The translations under genes and the position numbers were made by a program. Shown here piece after piece: positions 14,977-22,552 of a stretch of 48,277 nt of DNA. The notes under the pieces were generated by a model. The model was not told the origin of the DNA. It worked only from the letters and a program-made list of their open reading frames with translations, and searched no databases. Numbering within the stretch: the stretch's first letter is position 1; each line of letters opens with the position of its first letter. The stretch comes from an uncultured Acetobacteraceae bacterium (lineage in GTDB: Bacteria; Pseudomonadota; Alphaproteobacteria; Acetobacterales; Acetobacteraceae), in assembly GCA_902805625.1 (NCBI GenBank), contig CADCTL010000173.1, positions 1 through 48,277 on the forward strand, read 5' to 3'.

Positions 14977-17622
14977 TCAGGCCACGTCGCGCTCCGCGAC
15001 CATCACGCCCTCCTCCGCGGCGGAGCGGCGCACGGTGAAGCCGAGACGCCGCACGAAGGCCAGCATCGGAGCGTTGTCCGACAGCACCTGTCCGACGACC
15101 TTCCGGACCCCGTTGTCCTTGGCCCATTCGAAGAGCCGATCCATGAGGAAGCGGCCGAGGCCGTGGCCTTTCACCTCGTCGCCCACAATGATGGCGAACT
15201 CCGCTTCCTCCCCGTCGGATTCGCGGACCAGGCGTGCCGCGCCCACCGTTTCGCCCGTCGCCTCGCGGGTGGCGATGAAGGCCATCTCGCGGTCGTAGTC
15301 GATCTGCACGAGCCTGGCGACCAAGGCCGGCGACAACTCCCGGATGGGGGAGAAGAAACGCCACCGGATGTCGGCGGGCGCGATCCTGCGGAACGCTTCC
15401 GCGTGCGCCTCGGCGTCCTCCGGCCTGATCGGGCGGACGGTCAGGGTTTCGCCGGTCGGCGTCGCGAACGGCCGTGCCAGCTCCGCCGGATAGGGCGGGA
15501 TGGCGAGCGATCCCCCCTCGCCCTTCGGCCTCAAGGTGAACGACGCGTCCAGGGCGAGCACGCCCCGGGCGTCGGCGATCAGCGGATTCACGGAGCACGC
15601 TGCGATCTCGGACCAGTCCACCGCGATCTGCGACAACCGGACCAGCGCCTGGGCCACCGCTGCCCGGTCGGCCGGCGGCCAGTCCCGGAAGCCGACCAGC
15701 AGCTTCGCCGCGCGGGACCGTCCGATGAGTTGCGACGCCAGCGCGAGGTTCAACGGCGGCAGATCGTAGGCCTCGTCTTCGGCGATGTCCGCCGCCGTGC
15801 CGCCCTGGCCGAAGCCGATCCACGGCCCGAACATCGCGTCGTCGCCGAGGCGCAACCGGAGTTCCAGCGCGCGGCTCGCTTGGCGCTGCACCAGGAAGCC
15901 GCGGACCGTCGCGCCCGGCCGGAGCGCCCGCACCCGTTCCAGCATGGCTTCCGCCGCTTCCCTGACAGCGCGGGGCGTTTTCAGCCCGAGAACCACGCCG
16001 CCGACCTCGCTCTTGTACTCCAGGGCGGGGCTGAGGACCTTGAGCGCGACGGGGAATCGCAGCATGGCCGCGGCGTCGGCCGCTTCGGCCGGGCCCGCCG
16101 CGCGCCGGCCCGGCACCGTCGGCAGTCCGTAGGCGGCCAGCACCGCCAAGGCCTCCTCCTCGTCGAGCGCCAGCCGTCCGTCGCTGCGCGCCCCGTCGAG
16201 GATGCGGCGCACGAGCGAGCGGTCCGGCTTCAGGTCGAGCACGTCGCGCGGCGGCAACTCCGCGGCGGCGGCGCGGTTGCGCCGGTCCTGCGCGAGGTGC
16301 AAGGCGCCGCGCACCGCGCCTTCGGGGGTGGCGAACACCGTCAGGCCCGCGCGCGTCATCGCCTGCCGTTGCGGCGCCGCCGTTTCCTGCCCTGTCCAGG
16401 CGATCAGGACAGGGGCGGCCCGGCCGCGGCGCACGGACGCCGCCGCGATCATGGCTTCGGCCGCGGCCGCGTCGTCGCCGTGGGGGGTGGGCGCGTGCAA
16501 CGCGACCACCGCGTCCACTTCCGGCGCCACCGCGAGGAGGGCCGCGGCCTCCGCCAAGCGCGTGCCCGCCGCGGCGCCCAGGGAGAGCGGGTTCGAGGCC
16601 GGCTCCGCGTCGGGCAGATGGACCTGCAAGCTCTCGCGCGCCGCCGGAGTCAGTTCGGCCAATCGGCCCCCGCCCCCGATCAGGGCGTCGGAGCCGATCC
16701 GCGCGATGCCGGCGCCGTTGCTGACCAGGGCGACCCGGTTTCCGTGGCGGAGATCGGTGGAGCGCACGCGCACGCGCGCGAGGGTTTCCGCCGCGGCGAG
16801 CAGGTCTTCCAGGCCGGACACCCGGAGGACGCCGGCGCGCCGCAGCGCCGCGTCCATCACCGCGTCGCCGAGGCCGGAGCCGCCGCCGGGTCCGCGGCTT
16901 CCCGCCCGAAGCGCCACGACCGGCCGGGTGCGGGCGACGGCCCGCGCGGCGGAGATGAACCCGCGTCGGTTCCGGATGCGCTGGACGTCGAGGAGCACGG
17001 CGCCCGTGTCCGGATCCCGCGCGAGCCAATCGAGCGCCGTGGCGAAGCCGACGCTGGCGTTGCCGCCCACGCCGATCACGTGGCTGAAGCCCAAGCCTTC
17101 CGCGGCGGCCCAGTCGAGCACCGCGCGCGACGTGGACGCGGACTGGCTCACCAGCGCGAGCCGGCCCGGGGACGGTTGCAAATGGGCGAGCGACGCGTTC
17201 AGCCGCAGGCCCGGCACGCAGAGGCCGAAGCTGTCCGGGCCGAGCGCCCGCACGCCCGTGCGGGCGGAGATTTCCGCCAAGTCGGGCGCCGGCCCGGTCA
17301 CGACGGCGGCTCGGCATCCGCGCTGCGCCAGGGCGGCCATGGCGGCGGCGAGGGCTGGTCCGCCCATGCAAAGCACGGCCAAGTCCGGCGCGGCGGGCAG
17401 ATCGGCGATGCCGGCCACGGCTTCCAGGCCCGGCGCCGAAACGCCCACTGCGTGCAGCGCCCCGGAAAAGCCGCTGGCGACCATGTTCCGGGCCACGACG
17501 TCGGCGTCGTGCGTGTCGCCCTCGGCGACGAGCGCAACGCTGCGAGGCCGGAACAGCGCTGCGTTTCTGGTGGGGGAAAGCTGGGGCGGCTGGTTGTGCG
17601 GGCTCATACCGCAGCGCAGCAT
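14977..17622 (-). CDS. Pat-like protein: NDP-forming acyl-CoA synthetase domains fused to GNAT acetyltransferase
   Basis: The protein has 881 residues. The order is a CoA-binding domain (about 20-145), ligase-CoA domains (150-460), an ATP-grasp domain (about 480-700), and a GNAT domain (about 710-881) with the acetyl-CoA motif DEVKGHGLGRFLMDRL. The layout is that of the lysine acetyltransferase Pat/PatZ, which modifies enzymes such as acetyl-CoA synthetase. Where active NDP-forming synthetases have the phospho-histidine segment SHTGALAG, this protein reads AGSRGPGGGSGLGDAVMDA with no histidine. The synthetase half is therefore probably regulatory, as reported (from memory) for Salmonella Pat. 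The ATG at 17622 has AAGGGGA 10 bases upstream; an ATG at 17607 is also possible. It is divergent from the thioesterase gene. Confidence 0.88.
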   Translation of the reverse strand: MLRCGMSPHNQPPQLSPTRNAALFRPRSVALVAEGDTHDADVVARNMVASGFSGALHAVGVSAPGLEAVAGIADLPAAPDLAVLCMGGPALAAAMAALAQRGCRAAVVTGPAPDLAEISARTGVRALGPDSFGLCVPGLRLNASLAHLQPSPGRLALVSQSASTSRAVLDWAAAEGLGFSHVIGVGGNASVGFATALDWLARDPDTGAVLLDVQRIRNRRGFISAARAVARTRPVVALRAGSRGPGGGSGLGDAVMDAALRRAGVLRVSGLEDLLAAAETLARVRVRSTDLRHGNRVALVSNGAGIARIGSDALIGGGGRLAELTPAARESLQVHLPDAEPASNPLSLGAAAGTRLAEAAALLAVAPEVDAVVALHAPTPHGDDAAAAEAMIAAASVRRGRAAPVLIAWTGQETAAPQRQAMTRAGLTVFATPEGAVRGALHLAQDRRNRAAAAELPPRDVLDLKPDRSLVRRILDGARSDGRLALDEEEALAVLAAYGLPTVPGRRAAGPAEAADAAAMLRFPVALKVLSPALEYKSEVGGVVLGLKTPRAVREAAEAMLERVRALRPGATVRGFLVQRQASRALELRLRLGDDAMFGPWIGFGQGGTAADIAEDEAYDLPPLNLALASQLIGRSRAAKLLVGFRDWPPADRAAVAQALVRLSQIAVDWSEIAACSVNPLIADARGVLALDASFTLRPKGEGGSLAIPPYPAELARPFATPTGETLTVRPIRPEDAEAHAEAFRRIAPADIRWRFFSPIRELSPALVARLVQIDYDREMAFIATREATGETVGAARLVRESDGEEAEFAIIVGDEVKGHGLGRFLMDRLFEWAKDNGVRKVVGQVLSDNAPMLAFVRRLGFTVRRSAAEEGVMVAERDVA

Positions 17623-17776
17623 GACCCGGCCGTCCCCTTGGCCGCAAGCGGCCGCGCCACGAGGGGCCGTCGTGGGCCTTTCCCGATGGGTCGGACATCT
17701 CGACCGAGTGCGGTTCGGCTACGGGCCTGGACGGGTGCAAGATCGGTGCTCGCCGACTGCGGGAAAGGAGGAGGGA

Positions 17777-18307
17777 TTGAGTTCTGGATCGCGCGACGAG
17801 CCCGCTTCGGCGGCGAGGGCGGACACCGACGAGGACCAGCCGAGGCGTGCGGCGCCCGTGACCCCAGACGCGCCCCTCGCCGTCGTGCGCCCGGAGTGGG
17901 TGGACAGCTACGGCCACATGAACATGGCGTTCTACTTGGCCGTGTTCGACATGGCGACCGATGCGCTGTGGCCCAGGCTCGGGTTGGGCGGCCCCTTCAA
18001 GGCACTGGGGCTGGGCACCTTCGCCGCCGAAACCTGGGTGAATTACGTCCGAGAGGTGCGGGAGGGGATGCCGCTCGCCTGCGAGAGCGAGGTGCTGGCC
18101 TTCGACGGCAAGCGCCTGCTCGCGCTGCACCGGATGCGCCACGCCGCCGAGGACTGGCTCGCCGCCGAGAACGAGGTGCTCTACCTCTGCGTGGACCTGT
18201 CGGCGCGGCGCGTGGCGGCTTGGCCGCCCGCGGTGGTGGAGCGCTTCGCGGCCGAGGCGACGGGGCGTGCGCCGCGCCGCTTGGCGCTCGCGCGGCGGGA
18301 CCGCTAG
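17777..18307 (+). CDS. Hotdog-fold thioesterase family protein
   Basis: This 176-residue protein starts at TTG (17777), chosen because a very strong AAAGGAGGAGGGA stands directly before it and no ATG precedes the conserved part. Residues 1-35 are charged and low in complexity. The hotdog domain then begins with VRPEWVDSYGHMNMAFYLAVFDMATDALW, the usual acyl-CoA thioesterase opening with the DxxGHxN motif. The substrate is unknown; relatives act on 4-hydroxybenzoyl-CoA or betainyl-CoA. Its stop codon shares the four bases CTAG with the stop of the convergent kinase gene. Confidence 0.8.
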   Translation: MSSGSRDEPASAARADTDEDQPRRAAPVTPDAPLAVVRPEWVDSYGHMNMAFYLAVFDMATDALWPRLGLGGPFKALGLGTFAAETWVNYVREVREGMPLACESEVLAFDGKRLLALHRMRHAAEDWLAAENEVLYLCVDLSARRVAAWPPAVVERFAAEATGRAPRRLALARRDR

Positions 18308-19236
18308 ACCGGGCCGATCCGGCGCCTGAGGGCCTCGACGTCCTCCGCGCGCGGGTGGGCCGTTCCCGGGCGCATGACGGCGGCCGCGCCCGCCGCCATG
18401 CCGAGCGCGAAGGCTTCGCGCGGCGACTCCCCGCGCGACAAGGCGAACACCATCGCGGCGAGGAAGCTGTCGCCCGCGCCCACCGCGCCCACGGCCGGCA
18501 CGTCGAGGGCCGGCAAGCGCAGCAGCATGCCCCCCGGCTCGGCGAGGATGGCGCCTTCGTGGCCGAGCGTCACCGCGACCAGTTCGGCGGTCCCGCCGCG
18601 CGCCAGGCGGAGCGCCGCCGCGTCCTGCGCGTCCGGGGTTTCCAGGGCCATGCCCATCAGGGTTTCGCACTCGCTCCGGCTCGGCTTGATGAGCGCCAAG
18701 CTGCGGCCCAGCGCGGCGCGCAGCGGCGGGCCGGAGGTGTCCAGCACGAAGCGCCGGTTGCGCCGGGAAGCGTCGGCGGCGGCCTGGGCGTAGAAGTCCT
18801 CCGGCACGCCCCGCGGCAGGCTGCCGCTGGCGACGATCCAGCCGCCCTGCGAGGCTTCAAGCGCCTCCAGCGCGGCCTGCCACTCGTGTTCCGCCAAGAC
18901 GGGGCCTTCCGGCACGAAGCGGTATTCCTGCTTCGCGCCGAGGTCATGGACCGTGTAGCTGATCCGGGTGCGGGCGGCGATCGGGATGGACGCGCGCGGC
19001 ACGCCGCCTTGGTCCAGCAGTTCCTCCAGCAGCCGGCCGCTGACGCCTCCCGTCGTGACCACGGCGAGCGTGTCCGCGCCCAGCTCCCGCAAGACGCGGG
19101 ACACGTTCACGCCCCCGCCGCCCGGATCGAAGGTCTCGTCGCGCGTCCGGACTTTGCGGACGGGCCGGACAGCGTCGGCGTCGGACGCGATGTCCACCGA
19201 CGGGTTCAGGGTGAGCGTGACGATCCGGTCGTTCAT
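18304..19236 (-). CDS. pfkB: PfkB family phosphofructokinase/hexose kinase
   Basis: The 310-residue protein resembles E. coli PfkB along its whole length: TLTLNPSVDIA at the start, DPGGGGVNVSRVLRELGA (sugar-binding), SGSLPRGVP, LIKPSRSECETLMG, VTLGHEGA, and the catalytic aspartate in VGAGDSFLAAMV. The end AVMRPGTAHPRAEDVE also fits. It should phosphorylate fructose 6-phosphate or a related sugar phosphate such as fructose 1-phosphate or tagatose 6-phosphate; no sugar transporter gene adjoins it. I see no clear ribosome binding site. Confidence 0.88.
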   Translation of the reverse strand: MNDRIVTLTLNPSVDIASDADAVRPVRKVRTRDETFDPGGGGVNVSRVLRELGADTLAVVTTGGVSGRLLEELLDQGGVPRASIPIAARTRISYTVHDLGAKQEYRFVPEGPVLAEHEWQAALEALEASQGGWIVASGSLPRGVPEDFYAQAAADASRRNRRFVLDTSGPPLRAALGRSLALIKPSRSECETLMGMALETPDAQDAAALRLARGGTAELVAVTLGHEGAILAEPGGMLLRLPALDVPAVGAVGAGDSFLAAMVFALSRGESPREAFALGMAAGAAAVMRPGTAHPRAEDVEALRRRIGPV

Positions 19237-19279
19237 GGCCCGAGCCGGGCGACGGGACCGACACGCGCGTGGGGCACCG

Positions 19280-20236
19280 TCACTCGGACGACAGCCCCGC
19301 CCTGCGGATGATGGAGGCCCAGCGGTCCCTGTCGCTGGCGATCACCGACGCGAACTCGCCGGAGCCGCCGCCCACGGTGTTCATGCCTTGCGCCTGCAAC
19401 TGCTCCTTGGTGGCGGGCAGGCGCAGCCACTCGTCCAGCGCCGCCCGCAGGGCTTCTCTCGCCGTGTCGGGGAGGCCTGCCGGGCCGAGCACGCCGTACC
19501 AAAGGTCCACCTCGGCGCCCGGAAAGCCCGCCTCTGCCATGGTCGGGACGTCCGGCACCGCGGCGGACCTCTGCGGGCTGCCCACGGAAAGCAGCCGGAT
19601 GTGGCCCGCCGTTGCGAGGGGGATCGCCGTGTGGACCGGCAGCACCATGGCCGCGACGCGGCCGGCGATGAGGTCCTGAATCGCGGGGGCGCTGCCGCGG
19701 TACGGGACGTGGTTCAAGGGGATGCCCGCGACCAAGCGGAACAGCTCCATCCCCAGGTGCTGCGGCGTGCCGTTGCCGGGACTCGCGTAGGCCAGGGAGT
19801 CGTTGCGCGCGAGCGCCGCGAAGGATCGGGCGTCCGTGGCGGACACGCCGGGGTGGACCGCCAGCACGAGGTCGCCGCGGGTGAGCCGGATGATCGGCGT
19901 GAAGCTGCCGACCGGGTCGTAGGGCACCTGCTTGAACAGGCTCGGGTTCATGACGAAGGTGTTGGCTTGGAGCAGCAGGGTCCGGCCGTCGGGCGCCGCC
20001 CGCGCCGCGGCCTGCGTGCCGATGTTCCCGGACGCGCCGGGGCGGTTCTCGACGATGAAGGGCTGGGCGAAGCGGGCCTGGAGGAACGGCGCGATGAGCC
20101 GCGCGAGGATGTCCACGCCCGTGCCGGGCGTGAACGGGACCAGGATGGTGATCGGTCCTTCAAGCGCTTGCCCGTGCGCCGTCCGGGCGCTCCCGGCGGC
20201 CAAAGCCAGCGCGGCCAAGCTCCTTCGATGCAACAT
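19280..20236 (-). CDS. Bug-type (TctC-like) tripartite tricarboxylate transporter binding protein
   Basis: This 318-residue periplasmic protein has a signal peptide with a twin-arginine-like start (LHRRSLAALALAAGSA) that ends at about AHGQ. The Bug family pattern is visible: ITILVPFTPGTGVDILARLIAPFLQ, VENRPGASGNIGTQAAARAAPDG, and YRGSAPAIQDLIAGRVAAM. Such proteins bind carboxylates or other small organic acids for TctAB permeases. No tctA or tctB is present here. AAGGTGGGGG lies just before the ATG. Confidence 0.88.
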   Translation of the reverse strand: MLHRRSLAALALAAGSARTAHGQALEGPITILVPFTPGTGVDILARLIAPFLQARFAQPFIVENRPGASGNIGTQAAARAAPDGRTLLLQANTFVMNPSLFKQVPYDPVGSFTPIIRLTRGDLVLAVHPGVSATDARSFAALARNDSLAYASPGNGTPQHLGMELFRLVAGIPLNHVPYRGSAPAIQDLIAGRVAAMVLPVHTAIPLATAGHIRLLSVGSPQRSAAVPDVPTMAEAGFPGAEVDLWYGVLGPAGLPDTAREALRAALDEWLRLPATKEQLQAQGMNTVGGGSGEFASVIASDRDRWASIIRRAGLSSE

Positions 20237-20338
20237 GCCCCCACCTTCGCTGCCGCGGCGCGCCCGGTGCGCCGACTGTCCTGCCTCAACTATTGCTTGG
20301 GTGAGGTGGGCGCAACGGAGTTCGGCGCGGATCGCGCC

Positions 20339-21310
20339 TCAGTCCACCTTGATGTTCATGCGCTGGAGGAGCGGACGCCAGCGGTCCATCTCCCGGCCCA
20401 GGAAGGCCGCGTACTCGCCGGGCGAGGAGCCGACGGCGAACTGCCCCTCGCTGAGCAGGCGGTCGCGCAGCGCCGGCTCCTGCAACGCGCGCGACGCCGC
20501 CGCGGAAAGGCGCTCGACCGCCGCGGCGGGCGTCCGCGCCGGCGCCGCCAAGCCGAACCAGGTTTGGCCCACCGCTTCGGGTGCGACCTCGGCGAAGATG
20601 GGCACGTCCGGCGTCATGGGCATCCGGCGGTCTCCGGTCCAGGCCAGGATGCGGCCTTGCCCGTTCCGGTGCGGGCCGATCGCCGAGCTTCCGCCCACCA
20701 CCAGGACGTCCAGCGTGCCCGCTACGAAGTCGTTGAGCTGCGCCGAATCACCCCGGTAGGTCACGTCCTGCATGCGGATGCCCAGGGCTTCCGAGACGAG
20801 CACCGCCACGATGTTGTTGAAGCTCGACGGGCCGTTGGTGCCGTAGTTGAGCTGCCCCGGCTTGGATTTGGCGAGCGCGACGAACTCCGGGATCGTGGCG
20901 GGCAGCCGGTTCTGGACCAGGAACGCGAAAGGCAGCGTCGCCAGCAGGGACACCGGCGCGAAGGACTCGGGCCGGTAGGACAGGTTCCGCATCAGCAGCG
21001 GGTTGATGGTGAGCGTGGTGCCCGAGTTGACCAGCACCGTGTAGCCGTCCGGCGCGCTGCGGGCGACCGCCTCCGCGCCGACCACGGTCGCGGCGCCGGG
21101 CTTGTTCTCCACCAGCACGGGCTGGCCCAGCAGGGGCGCCATGCGCTCGGCGAGCAGCCGGGCCATGACGTCCGTCGAGCCGCCGGGCGGGAACGGGACG
21201 ACCAGCGTCACCGGACGGTCCGGGAAAGCGGTTTGCGCCGACGCCGGAGCGGCCAAGGAGCCCAGGCCGGCCGTGAGCACGGCTCGCCGGCCGCACGACC
21301 ATCCCGCCAT
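20339..21310 (-). CDS. Second Bug-type tripartite tricarboxylate transporter binding protein
   Basis: This 323-residue binding protein starts at the ATG at 21310, with GGGAGGAT 4 bases upstream. The signal peptide contains GRRAVLTAGLGSLAAPASA, a twin-arginine-like motif. Family marks are VTLVVPFPPGGSTDVMARLLAERM, VENKPGAATVVGAEAVARSAPDG, NYGTNGPSSFNNI and YRGDSAQLNDFVAGTLDV. It lies 102 bases upstream of the other binding protein on the same strand, but the two differ widely, so they are not a recent duplication. The ligand is unknown. Confidence 0.88.
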   Translation of the reverse strand: MAGWSCGRRAVLTAGLGSLAAPASAQTAFPDRPVTLVVPFPPGGSTDVMARLLAERMAPLLGQPVLVENKPGAATVVGAEAVARSAPDGYTVLVNSGTTLTINPLLMRNLSYRPESFAPVSLLATLPFAFLVQNRLPATIPEFVALAKSKPGQLNYGTNGPSSFNNIVAVLVSEALGIRMQDVTYRGDSAQLNDFVAGTLDVLVVGGSSAIGPHRNGQGRILAWTGDRRMPMTPDVPIFAEVAPEAVGQTWFGLAAPARTPAAAVERLSAAASRALQEPALRDRLLSEGQFAVGSSPGEYAAFLGREMDRWRPLLQRMNIKVD

Positions 21311-21535
21311 GGCGATCCTCCCGCTTGTTTCGCAGGACGTTGGCACGGCGGGTCGGCTTGAGGAAGGTCGGCGCCGAGGACGCCGCGCGAGGACCGGACG
21401 GGCCGCCGCGCTTGACCCGCGGATTGCAGCGTGGCGACATGCCCCCTCGCTGGCGCGCAAGGAACAGGGCGGAACTCCCCGCCGGGCTTCCTGCTCCGGC
21501 CCAGACCCGGAAGCCCGATGAAGGAGCACCGCGCC

Positions 21536-22546
21536 ATGTCCCTGGTCGCCAGCCTCGAGGGTCGGCTCTCCCTCCCCGCCATCGCGGCGCCTCTCTTCAT
21601 CATCTCGGTGCCCGACCTCGTCGTGGCGCAATGCACGGCGGGCGTCGTGGGCTCCATGCCGTCGCTGAATGCCCGCCCGATCGAGCAGTTCGAGGAATGG
21701 GTGGTCGAGATACGGGAACGCTTGGCGGCGCACGACGCGCGCCACCCCGAGCGCCCGGCCGCGCCCTTCGCCATCAACCTCATCGTCCACCGCTCGAACG
21801 ACCGGCTGGAGCAGGATCTGGCGATCTGCGTGAAGCACCGCGTGCCCATCATCATCACCAGCCTGGGCGCGCGGCCGGAGGTGAACCAAGCCGTCCACTC
21901 CTACGGCGGATACGTGCTGCACGACGTGATCAACCAGACTTTCGCGCGCAAAGCGGTCGAGAAGGGTGCGGACGGGCTGGTGCTCGTCGCGGCGGGGGCG
22001 GGCGGGCACGCCGGCTCGCTCTCGCCCTTCGCGCTGGTGCGGGAAACCCGTGCTTGGTTCGACGGGCCGCTCGCCCTGTCGGGCGCGATCTCGCACGGCG
22101 CCTCCATCCTGGCCGCCGAGGCCATGGGGGCGGATTTCGGCTACGTCGGCAGCGCGTTCGTCGCCACCGCGGAGGCGCGGGCCGCGGACGACTACAAGCG
22201 CATGGTCGTCGAGCACTCCGCGGACGACATCGTCTACACCAACGTCATCACCGGCGTGCACGGCAACTACTTGAAGCCGTCCCTGCGCGTCGCCGGACTC
22301 GACCCGGACAACCTGCCGACGTCCGACCCCACGCAGATGAACTTCGGGACCGACCGCAGCAAGCGGCGCTGGAAGGACATTTGGGGCTCGGGCCAGGGCA
22401 TCGGCGGCGTCGGCGCGGTGGTGCCCGCGGGCGAGCTGGTGGCGCGGCTGCGGCGCGAGTACCACGAGGCGCGCGCGCGGACAGGCTCGGTGTCGGCGAT
22501 GCTGAACCCCGCTTGGACGGCGGCGCTGGACGCCGCCGCCGAATAG
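21536..22546 (+). CDS. NAD(P)H-dependent flavin oxidoreductase / nitronate monooxygenase family
   Basis: This 336-residue protein starts at the ATG at 21536, with AAGGAG 9 bases upstream; an ATG at 21518 lacks a site. It has the FMN-barrel pattern of the 2-nitropropane dioxygenase family: IAAPLFIISVPDLVVAQCTAGVVGSMPSLN, IIITSLGARPE, GADGLVLVAAGAGGHAGSLSPFALVRE, GAISHGASILAAEAMGADFGYVGSAF. The substrate is probably a nitronate or a quinone/enoyl-type acceptor; this subgroup is poorly characterised. It ends 6 bases before the convergent tamB stop. Confidence 0.88.
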   Translation: MSLVASLEGRLSLPAIAAPLFIISVPDLVVAQCTAGVVGSMPSLNARPIEQFEEWVVEIRERLAAHDARHPERPAAPFAINLIVHRSNDRLEQDLAICVKHRVPIIITSLGARPEVNQAVHSYGGYVLHDVINQTFARKAVEKGADGLVLVAAGAGGHAGSLSPFALVRETRAWFDGPLALSGAISHGASILAAEAMGADFGYVGSAFVATAEARAADDYKRMVVEHSADDIVYTNVITGVHGNYLKPSLRVAGLDPDNLPTSDPTQMNFGTDRSKRRWKDIWGSGQGIGGVGAVVPAGELVARLRREYHEARARTGSVSAMLNPAWTAALDAAAE

Positions 22547-22552
22547 CGCGCG

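Noticed and set aside
15163-19311. A very long open frame on the plus strand (over 1300 codons), opposite the Pat-like gene and others
   Set aside because: It is antisense to clearly conserved genes, has low-complexity Arg/Ala/Gly composition, and arises from high GC content with few stop codons.
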